A stretch of DNA of 64,000 nucleotides, from NCBI GenBank assembly GCA_034509925.1, contig CM067538.1:5187778-5251777 (forward strand), written 5' to 3'. Positions within the stretch are counted from its first letter, which is position 1, and the number at the start of each line of letters is the position of its first letter. The notes under the pieces are model-generated. The model did no database searches and had not been told where the DNA came from. It was given only the letters and a program-made list of their open reading frames with translations. The translations under genes were made by a program, and so were the position numbers. Shown here in pieces: positions 55,790 through 64,000 of the stretch. The stretch comes from Hirudinaria manillensis. Lineage: Eukaryota > Annelida > Clitellata > Hirudinida > Hirudinidae.

Positions 55790-55813
55790 TAGGCATGCAT
55801 AAACATTTCGTCA
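55790..55813 (-). promoter_or_regulatory. cluster promoter element of gene L (TGACGAAA form)
   Basis: TGACGAAA (55806-55813, - strand) then TGTTTATGCATGCC; 333 bp before the ATG in exon 1. Confidence 0.68.
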
Positions 55814-56002
55814 TAATAGCGCATTAAATATTATTTTGGTAGATAATATTGAATTGAATACTTATGCTATATTCTACATTTTTTGAGAAATAAAAAAGAA
55901 TTCTTTTAATTCTTTAACTTTTGTTGGAGACTTTTTTGGTTACCATGGATCCATTCCATGAAGACCAGATTAATGTTGCCGTCACGTGGTCTATTGGCTA
56001 TA

Positions 56003-56004
<2 letters not shown>

Positions 56005-56093
<89 letters not shown>

Positions 56094-56095
56094 GT
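56005..56095. repeat. (TTA)n microsatellite between genes L and M
   Basis: About 90 bp of pure TTA units. The open frame at 55921-56262 through it is a by-product. Confidence 0.97.
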
Positions 56096-56343
56096 TTTTA
56101 ATAGAAAATAATTTCAAGAAGAAAGCTTCAAAACCCTATTATAAACGTTTTTATGGCGAGTTTTGGCGTTTAAATAAATTGATATTCCTGAATAAATTGA
56201 TTTCCAGCAGTTTTTTAATTCTGGTTGACCAAACTGTCGAGTTGAGAAATCAGTCAAAATGACTTTTCAGCTTTTTAATTTTAAGATGTTTAAAAAAAAA
56301 AGTATATTAAAAATAAAATTGTATTTTCATATATTTATATATT

Positions 56344-58096
56344 CTACGTCCGGGCTTTTTTCTTTCGACGTTTTTTGTTAGGTAACTCTATGTCCGAGGA
56401 TGGAACTTGCTTCAGAAGATTGTTCAGGTATTCATCATCCTCGTCCGTTTTTTTACGTTTTCCCTGCCGTCTGCGTTTGGATTTTGATTTTTTTGATTTT
56501 GGAGACTTATCTGATTTCGACTTCGTTCGTTTGACTTTTGTGGCTCGTTTTTCACCAGTTTTCAACTTTTTAGCAGGACGTTTGGGGGAGATTTCGTTTA
56601 TTTCCCCACATTCTGCTTTGGCTCTTTGTTCTTCAGCACAAGTCGCTTCCATAACTTGTAAAAATGATATTTTATCTTCTTTAGCTTCCTTGCATTCTTC
56701 TAACATTTTCTTTACATCGTCACGACAAGTGGCCGCCATAATTTCTAAAAATGTGATTTTTTCAGGTTTCTTTTTTGGTTTTTTCTTTAGACCTTCCTTG
56801 CAAGTGGCCTCCATTACCTCTAAAAACGAAACATTGTCAATCACTTGTTCTGTTTCACCACGTTCCGTTTTCGATGAAATGCTTTCAGTGGCTTTCCCCC
56901 TCTTATTTGTCTTCTTCTTATTCTTGGTTTTCTTTTTCGTTTGTGCTTTTTTGTCAGAAAATGTTTTTGAACTTTGAGAAGATCCCAAAAATGGCACGAC
57001 GCTTTTCATTTTTTCAAAAAAACCTTTCTTCGGAGTTTTATTTTTAGTTTTTTTATTAGAATTTTGATTTAATATGGCATCATTCCATTCCTTTTCATGT
57101 TCTGCGTTTGTTTTAATTACTTCTGCTGTTTCTTCGCAAACTTTGTTGTCAGGTTTCTTGCATGTTAAATCCATTTGTTCTAAGAATGTTTTCACCGTGT
57201 TCTTTCTTCTTTATCTTATCTTCTGATTTCGCCTTTTGTGGCTCTATTTGATTAGGAAACTTTTTCACCTTTTGCTGCGATTCGCTTTTGAGTGAACCCT
57301 CTCCTTTGACTAAGGCAGTAGATTTCTTAGTTTCGTTTGTATTTTTAGATTTCCAAAATGGTATATATTTTTTCAGTCTTCCACAGAATGTAGCTTTTGG
57401 AACTTTCTCTCGTCGTCGTTTTTGCTTCTGTTGTTTTTGATGTTGCAATTTTATCATTGACCGTGACTTTAATTTGTATGTCTTTTCGCAAAAATCAATG
57501 TTCGAATGATCAAGAATGGTGCAGATGCTTGGCTCAGAAAGGCAGACACCCGCAGAAACTCTGCACTTAAAGGTGTCATATATTGCCTTAGGAATGCAAG
57601 CAAATTGAGGCACTCTAAGTTTCTTGGCATTGGCTTGGTCCTTTGTTAGATAAGGACAGCGAGGAGTTTGTCGCATCAAACGTTCGCATTCTCTATCTTT
57701 CCTGGGTCCCAATGGAAAGTTGATATTCAGCTCGGGTTCTTTGTCTTGCCATTCATTATATTTCATCAGTTTCTTACAAAATCTAAGCGGTACCAATGCA
57801 GGCTTAGGACAGACATCGGTCTCAACTCCGGATCTGTAATCGCCAACTTTATAAGAACACTTGCAGTGTATGTAAGGTTCATGTCGAAACTGTTTCGATT
57901 TCAGCAGATTATACAATGCCAATTCCCCTTATATTTGTGGCGGTTGTGAATGACAAGTGCATTTTATTTTTTCCTTATTCAGTGTCCTGAACTTGAACTT
58001 GTGGCAATTTTGTTTGCGTGAAAAATAGCGTGGAGTTTTCAATTCATCAAAATAAGCCAGTTCAACCTCCTTCTTCTCATTTTGAGGCTTTTTCAT
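56344..58096 (-). pseudogene. gene M: paralogue of N with a stop and a frameshift
   Basis: The ATG at 58096 begins MKKPQNEKKEVELAYFDELK, matching the N-terminus of N. Codon 56 is TAA (57929-57931), where N reads V-T-G-E-L-A-L-Y. Downstream the frame is open and highly similar to N: YIHCKCSYKVGDYRSGVE, CPKPALVPL, QTPRCPYLTKDQ, RVPQFACIPK, FKCRVSAGVCLSEPS. It ends at a TGA (57149-57151), while the coding signal continues in a shifted frame (56344-57195) that lacks an ATG at its start. That part has four FLExMxxTC repeats (FLEQMDLTC, FLEVMEATC, FLEIMAATC, FLQVMEATC) and the tail NLLKQVPSSDIELP. Two lesions with otherwise good conservation suggest a recent pseudogene, an assembly error or unusual decoding. 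Confidence 0.75.
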
Positions 58097-58261
58097 TTGT
58101 CCTTCCAGATGTGGCTAAAATGGATTGCAGAAAGTTCCATTGGCTTCAAAAGGCAGATCGGAAGTTTTGTTCTCAACGATTATTTTTGTTGGATTTTAAA
58201 AAGTTACATTTTACGATTTTTTTTTTGTTAAGATATGTCGATTTTTTTTTTACATTTTCTA

Positions 58262-58283
58262 GATAAACAAAAACATTTCGTCA
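58262..58283 (-). promoter_or_regulatory. cluster promoter element of gene M (TGACGAAA form)
   Basis: TGACGAAA (58276-58283, - strand) then TGTTTTTGTTTATC; 180 bp before the ATG at 58096, the shortest distance in the cluster. In the spacer 58284-59463 I see only an isolated TGACGTAT (59086-59093, - strand) with no ORF after it. Confidence 0.72.
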
Positions 58284-59463
58284 CACTGCCCTGCTTCTAA
58301 TTATATCACTGCTTAACCAATGAATTCTTGGATAAATTTGGCATTAATCTCTTCGCTTATTTTGAAAATTTAAAAGATTCAAAACATCTCAAAGGTCAAT
58401 GGACTGACAATCCACTTGAATTTTATAATTCTAGTGATATGAAATAAAACAGTAACTCTAACATTGCTCTAATGGAAGTGATTGATATTGTCCAATTTTC
58501 AATTAGTCACAATTTTTATGGAAATCTACAACAATTCTTTGTGTTGTTGTTTAGAACATTTTCTTCCGAATAACATTTGTCCGCATTTTACGGGAATATT
58601 TGATTAAAATTAAGGTTCATTTGTTGCCCATTATCTTTTGCAATGGTTATATTGACCTACTTTTTATCTTTTAATTTTCCGACAATTAATAATGTAATCT
58701 TTTTGATGTAAAAGGTTAATCTGGTGGCCTAGAAAAGTGAAATGAAACTTGATTTTCTTGAAATATTCTGAAAACAATTTCCGTCGCTAGGCTAAGTAAG
58801 CCTCGGTAGTATCGAAACATCTCATGTGTTTCATGTGTTGTGCGACAAGTTGCTTAATCCAATTTTATATTAGTAAAATGAATCGTGCCTATGGAAATGT
58901 AATGTTTAACAAATAGGCCCGAAATCAGTTGAAATAAGTGTTTTTATTAATCGAACTTAACATTTCACCAGGCTCGAATATTAATGCTCCTAATATGATT
59001 TTTTGGCAAAACAGATTTCCTGACATGCAAGCATTCGATTTTTACAGATATATTTTATAATGTCATTAACTATCGTACTCCGTAAATACGTCACACGCAA
59101 CATTTTTTAAATATTTATTCGAATTTATAAAATGAATTGAATTGATAATTTGAGTAGCGAGTTTAATAAATGAAAACATTTATACAAGTTTTTCGTAGAC
59201 ATTCTTTCCGCTATTTTCTTGCTTTTCTTTTTTTTTTGCATTTGGTTGTAAAAGTTTCACTTTTGGAATTGAATTTAAAATTTTCTTTGGAAGCGGATTG
59301 ATTAGAAAGATGTTTCAAGCTTCCAGTTTTTCTTCAGTTAGCATTTTTGTTAGGTATTTTCAATTTTTTTAGTTTTCTATTTTTTACGTTTCTTATTTCC
59401 TTTCAGTGAACTTTTTGATTTTTTTTTTGCTTTAACTTCTTTTTAATTTGTTGCTCCTGAACA

Positions 59464-61356
59464 TCAGAAAGCTGCTTTTCGTCCTTTTTTCCGTCCACTT
59501 TTTTGAGGATCGCACACGCATTTTGCCAGATCTCTGAAAGCTTCTTTATCTGATGCATCCCTATCGAGAGGTTCTTGCAATTTCTTTGAACTTTTCGTCT
59601 TCTTAAGTTTTACTGAACTTTTTGACTTTTTAGCTTTTACTGAACTTTTTGATTTCTTTTTCTTTAACTTACTTTTACTTTGTGCTACCTTAACTTGAGT
59701 AGGCTGCTTCTCTGCCTGTTTCCATCCATTTTTTCGAAGTTCGCACATGCATTTTGCCAGATCTCCAGAAGTGGTTACGTCCTTAGGAACTTTAACTGTT
59801 GGATCTCTATCGAGAGAACCTTTCAGATTTTTCGAACTTTTTGTCTTTTTAGGTTTTCTATTTTTTCTCTTGATTCCTGTGTCTAAACTTTCAAACTCCT
59901 TCTTTGAACCTGCTTTTTCTTCTTCGCATATGGTTTTCAGCTCAGGAACCGAGATGCAGTGAATGGAAAGTCTTTTAAATGTTTTGGTCGTCCTTCTTTT
60001 GATCATTTCATTGGCACCTTGGTTTTTTTCTTCAACATTTATGAGAGAACCTCCTTCAGATTTCTTCAAGCCTGATTTAGTTTTATTGCCTGCCTTTTTA
60101 CCCTTCTTCTGTCCTTTTTTTGCTTCCACATTTTTGGAACTTGGGTTTGCCAAATTTTTGGCACTTTTGTTCTTTTTAGCTTTTTTGCGCCCTTTGCCAC
60201 TAGTCACTGAACTGGCGGCTGATTTTTTTCGACTTAACTTACTTTTACTTTTTTGCTTTTTGCCGCCAGTTTTCTCTTCTTTTGTGTCCTGCTTTTCGGA
60301 AGCTTTTTGAGCTTCCTCTTTCTTCTCAGGTGCTTTCGGTCTGGTTATCACTCTACCTACTCCACAAGGTGAACAACAAACAACTGAATCGCCAGTTAAA
60401 AGGTACTGATTTATGACTTTTTCTTTTGTTGGCTCGTTGCATACAGCTTTCGAAAATTCCTTGAACTGCCCGATGTCATCGTTTGGCGAACGGGCGGGGG
60501 ATTGAGGATGAGAAGGAGGTGGAGGCGAAGCTTCCTTATTCTTTTTCTTTCCCTTTGCCTTCTTGTCTTTTGTCTTTTCCTTCTTTTTCTCATTTTTCTT
60601 CGATTTTTTAAATGATAACAAACTTTTGAGCTTTTCGAGAAATTTTTTTTTAGGCGGTGGAGCTGGTTCGGGCGGAATTTCTGGTTGCTTCTCTTCTTCT
60701 ACTATGTGTTCTTTCGCTTTAGGTTCCTCTTTTACACAATAATCAATGACCGAGTGATCAAGAATGGTACAGATGCTTGGCTCTGAAAGGCAGACACCTA
60801 CTGAAACTCTGCATTTAAAGGTATCATATACCGGCTTAGGAACGCAGGCAAACTGTGGAACTCTAATCTTTACAGCAGTGGCCTGATCCTTTGTTAGGTA
60901 AGGACAGCGAGGAGTTTGTCGCATCATGCGCTCGCATGCTCTGTCTCTCCTAGGCCTCATCGGAAAGTTGATATTCAGCTCGGGATCCTTTGTTTGCCAT
61001 TCGTTATATTTCAGCATTTTCTTGCAAAGTCTTATGGGCACCAATGCAGGCTTAGGACAGACATCGGTCTCAACTCCGGATCTGTAATCGCCAACTTTAT
61101 AAGAACACTTGCAGTGTATGTACGGTTCGTGACGGAAGTGTTTTGCTTTTAACAAATTATATAATGCCAGTTCTCCGGTTACTCTGGGAGGTTGCGCCTT
61201 CGTCTTGCATTTCGTTCTCCTCACAGTCCTGAACTTGAACTTGTGGCATTTTTCTTTGTTGGAAAAGCAACGAGGAAAGTTCAATTCATCAAAATAGGCC
61301 AGGTCAGGTTTCTGACCCTCTAACGGTTTCTGATCCTCGAATGTGACAGTTGCCAT
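59464..61356 (-). CDS. gene N: 630-residue basic protein, AFFD and PKPA/VPQF module
   Basis: ATG at 61356 in good context (ACCATGGCA). N-terminal DLAYFDELNFPRCF (AFFD-type), then the module: HEPYIHCKCSYKVGDYR, CPKPALVPIRLC, QTPRCPYLTK, RVPQFACVPK, FKCRVSVGVCLSEPS. KKFLEKLKSLLSFKKSK follows (GFxxKhK type). The remaining two thirds are Lys/Ser-rich (KSKSKLSRKKSAASS, KKSKSSVKAKKSKSS) with Cys pairs such as ALAKCMCELRKNG and DLAKCVCDPQKSG near the end. It is the intact partner of gene M. It has no known domain and is strongly basic. Confidence 0.82.
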   Translation of the reverse strand: MATVTFEDQKPLEGQKPDLAYFDELNFPRCFSNKEKCHKFKFRTVRRTKCKTKAQPPRVTGELALYNLLKAKHFRHEPYIHCKCSYKVGDYRSGVETDVCPKPALVPIRLCKKMLKYNEWQTKDPELNINFPMRPRRDRACERMMRQTPRCPYLTKDQATAVKIRVPQFACVPKPVYDTFKCRVSVGVCLSEPSICTILDHSVIDYCVKEEPKAKEHIVEEEKQPEIPPEPAPPPKKKFLEKLKSLLSFKKSKKNEKKKEKTKDKKAKGKKKNKEASPPPPSHPQSPARSPNDDIGQFKEFSKAVCNEPTKEKVINQYLLTGDSVVCCSPCGVGRVITRPKAPEKKEEAQKASEKQDTKEEKTGGKKQKSKSKLSRKKSAASSVTSGKGRKKAKKNKSAKNLANPSSKNVEAKKGQKKGKKAGNKTKSGLKKSEGGSLINVEEKNQGANEMIKRRTTKTFKRLSIHCISVPELKTICEEEKAGSKKEFESLDTGIKRKNRKPKKTKSSKNLKGSLDRDPTVKVPKDVTTSGDLAKCMCELRKNGWKQAEKQPTQVKVAQSKSKLKKKKSKSSVKAKKSKSSVKLKKTKSSKKLQEPLDRDASDKEAFRDLAKCVCDPQKSGRKKGRKAAF

Positions 61357-61774
61357 GGTGAATGTATTTCCTGGTGCACACTTTTTCTTTTATAAATTTT
61401 TTTTATCTTGATGTTTACTTTTTATTTTTGTCTCCTTAATTAATCTTTCATCGAGGAATTACCAAATATATTTGAAATGTAAAAGTTCCGTGTTTCGTGA
61501 TTTCGTTTTAATTTCGGTTACTTTTGATTTTACATGTTTTGTTATTTTTTCCTTATAACTCATTCTAGCTAACTATGCTAAGGAAATACTCGTCTTTGTT
61601 GAAATAAAATCTTTTCGCAATAATATTTGTTAAATGCCTCCGAATCGCATAAACGTTCAAAGTATTATGGTTTAAAATCGGCTACAGGTATTAACGGATA
61701 TCATGTTGCCTTTCACGGTTCCTGCAAAACATTTTTGTTCATATTTTGTTTTTTTTTGGAGGTCGACATATTAT

Positions 61775-61799
61775 TGGTATAAATCAAAACATTTCGTCA
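61775..61799 (-). promoter_or_regulatory. cluster promoter element of gene N (TGACGAAA form)
   Basis: TGACGAAA (61792-61799, - strand) then TGTTTTGATTTATACC, with a TATA-like TTTATA; 436 bp before the ATG. The spacer 61800-62124 is the 3' flank of the second DPP4-like gene and shows nothing else. Confidence 0.75.
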
Positions 61800-62124
61800 C
61801 TGTGTGTTTGCATTAAATCTATTTCATTAAATGGAAATTTAATTAAAATTTAAAAAAAAATATTGATTAACAATTTCACTCTCAATTTTAGCGACAAAGT
61901 TTACGATTGTAACCAAAGCGGCTCTGTGCTAATTTAAGAAACATAGTTTTTATAATCTTGAGCATGCATTGACTTTATTTATTCATCCGGAAAAATTTTT
62001 AATTTATGATTCCAAAAATATCTATAATTCACAACAATTCAAGCAATAATTTAAGCAACATATTTAAAAACTACACCGGAAATTTACCGGAGAATGCATG
62101 TTTTAAAACATTTTCAACTTATTT

Positions 62125-64000
62125 TCAGAGGAGAACTGAAAATACAGATGCAATAGTGATCAGCCCTAAGACCTTTGTAGATACGGCGTTGCCTGCCTGA
62201 CCGCCATAACAGTCCTTGACGAAATCAGTCATGGAACTGAAGAGATGACGCGATGCTCCTCGCGTGGATATGGAATGGTCTTCATCCGGATAAGTCTTGA
62301 TTGAAGTGGTTAAACAAAGTTTATTTCAAAAAAATTAGAAATTAATCTAAATTAAAGTATTTCTAAAGGACCCAGTTGAAATCATTTAAAAACATTCGGT
62401 GAGGTTAATTATTGTCTTTCATTGATCGAATCACTGAACCAATTCAGTTAATTTAGGGGCCACTCCGTCATTATGGGTTACCATCACTCGAAATTGCGAT
62501 AAAAGTTTATCTATGCTCCATGAGATGGTGGAAATTATATTATTATTATTATTAATGGGAATAATAATATATATAATATTATGATGTATTATTATAAGAG
62601 AATTATCAAACCAGTTGGGTGAATTTGACTTCGTTTGCCTCCAGTTCTTTGACCAAGTGCGCAAAATGACTGTAATGCACGTTATCTGAAAAGATTATTA
62701 AATCTTTGCATTGCATTGTCTTAATAGTTAGTAAATAAGTTAATAATAATATTAATTAATATCGTTAATAATAATATTATTAATTAATGTTATTTGCGAC
62801 CTCTCACTATTCTGCTATTATTATTATTATTTATTATTATTATTATTATTGTTGTTATTATTAAATATTATTAATAATATTATTATTATTAATTTTAGCA
62901 AGTATTATTAAATATTTTAGGTAATTTAATTAACTTATTACCAATTAAGTGTTACAATGAATAATGCTGCAGAAATGCTATCATTCTATCATTCTAGATG
63001 AAATGAATGTAAACATTGACCTTTTGGCTTCATTGGGAAGCACACGAACTCAATAAGGATAGGTGAAACGTATCAATACCAGCATATATTAAAGACATAT
63101 ATCTTTATTTATCTCTTGTTGTTAAAAATTAGAAGGAGTTAATAGAAATAAATCACAGATAGATAAGCAAGTCATTACCATCAGCTAATCCATGTGCCAG
63201 AAGTAATTTTTTTCCTTTGAACAATTTTGCTTTTCGAGTTACATCAGTTTTCTGGGGATTGATTTATTAAAAATGTAATAAAATGTAATTTCGGCACTAT
63301 TTGTTTCTTTGCGATAATTATATAACGAATTAATATTCAAATCAAATTAAATTCTAGCCCTCATTTTAAGATCTCATTCTTACCTCATAAGCATCTTTAT
63401 TGTCGCTAACCAAGCCGAGATATCTTTCCACATAAGCGGTATCTGAAAGGATATGGAAAAAATATTGAACAAACTTCTCGCAAAAGTGTTTTCTAGATTT
63501 TAGATCGGGCTTTAAAAGATGATACATTGTACTTTGAGTCATTAGAATCGCTTTGAAATCTTCGACGTCCTACCGTATAACGCTTGACTCGCAACAGCAG
63601 CCACAGCAAGACCGCATTGAAACGTGCTGTTGTCATATGCCAAAGCTTGAAGTGCCGTCTGTCCGCCGTAGCTCTTTGATCATAATTAATTCATAAAAGC
63701 ATACTATTAATATACTATTATTATTAATCGTGAAATTATGATCAAAAAATCATTTTAAAAATGGTTTACATGGTCTGACTTTGTATTGAAGCAAAGATGA
63801 AATTTTAAAATTTGATAACATCTTACCCAGCCAAATATAGCAACCGGTTTCTTGGAATCAATCCATTCTACATTCTTCTTAAGATATCTGATGGATCAGA
63901 TGGTTTTGCATTTACTTTAACTTTAAGAGACCAACAATCGCTTGATTCAAAAAGCAAAGAATTGAAATCCTCACTTTGTTCCTTTGATTTGATCTTCGAC
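62125..64000 (-). CDS. second DPP4-like serine peptidase, 3' half, predicted GPI-anchored
   Basis: Partial gene entering from the right edge. Exons on the - strand: 64000-63975 (VEDQIKGTK), 63887-63827 (ends AIFGW), 63673-63574 (SYGGQTALQA, nucleophile Ser), 63442-63384 (DTAYVERYLGL), 63251-63179 (LLAHGLAD), 62685-62612 ([16 protein letters not shown], catalytic Asp), 62295-62125 (YPDEDHSIS, catalytic His; stop TGA). Intron positions and phases match the gene at 1.2-10.6 kb, so the two are paralogues in opposite orientation. Its C-terminus differs: YGGQAGNAVSTKV, then a hydrophobic LGLITIASVFSVLL to the stop, as in GPI-anchor signals (small omega residues, spacer, hydrophobic end). It is predicted to be an active cell-surface ectopeptidase. 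The 5' half is outside the window. Confidence 0.9.

Overview
The window is animal nuclear DNA. It has many small exons bounded by GT..AG introns, AT-rich spacers, ATT/TTA and GATG microsatellites, a non-LTR and an LTR retrotransposon, and no bacterial gene structure. I take it to be an invertebrate, most likely an arthropod, but the sequence does not fix the species.

Layout. (1) 1.2-10.6 kb, + strand: a complete 24-exon gene for a secreted dipeptidyl-peptidase-4-like serine peptidase with Ser, Asp and His catalytic positions intact. (2) 11.3-61.4 kb, all on the - strand: a run of about 16 nearly intronless genes for Cys-, Lys- and Ser-rich, low-complexity proteins with basic tails. A two-gene block (A and B) is present three times in tandem at 13.4-29.8 kb. 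It is followed by a 941-residue repeat protein (C), an 825-residue protein (D), a 794-residue Cys-rich protein (F), two small paralogues (G, H) and five more members (I, K, L, a broken M, and N). (3) 62.1-64 kb, - strand: the 3' half of a second DPP4-like gene, with the same intron positions as the first but ending in a hydrophobic tail that looks like a GPI-anchor signal. Mobile DNA interrupts the cluster: LTR remnants at 12.6-13.1 kb, a LINE of about 2.8 kb between copies 1 and 2 of the A-B block, a 1.8-kb non-autonomous LTR retrotransposon with identical LTRs just upstream of D, and a second LINE 3' fragment at 49.7 kb.

What links the cluster. Nearly every member has, 180 to about 1000 bp upstream of its ATG and in the same orientation, an element TGACGTAA, TGACGCAA or TGACGAAA followed by a T-rich stretch and usually TTTA/TTTAT. 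The seventh-position base changes in blocks along the cluster. Several members share a Cys-rich module (CxCxC, then PKPA, then VPQF, then a W/F-x-R-hydrophobic-S signature), an N-terminal AFFD-like motif, or a short amphipathic GFxxKhK motif. CRE-type promoters, Cys-Gly-Pro-Ser arrays and basic Lys/Ser-Pro tails are hallmarks of late spermatogenesis genes in other animals, so I infer a co-regulated family of sperm structural or chromatin proteins. Expression data would be needed to show that. Function assignments inside the cluster are inference; the DPP4 and retrotransposon calls are strong.
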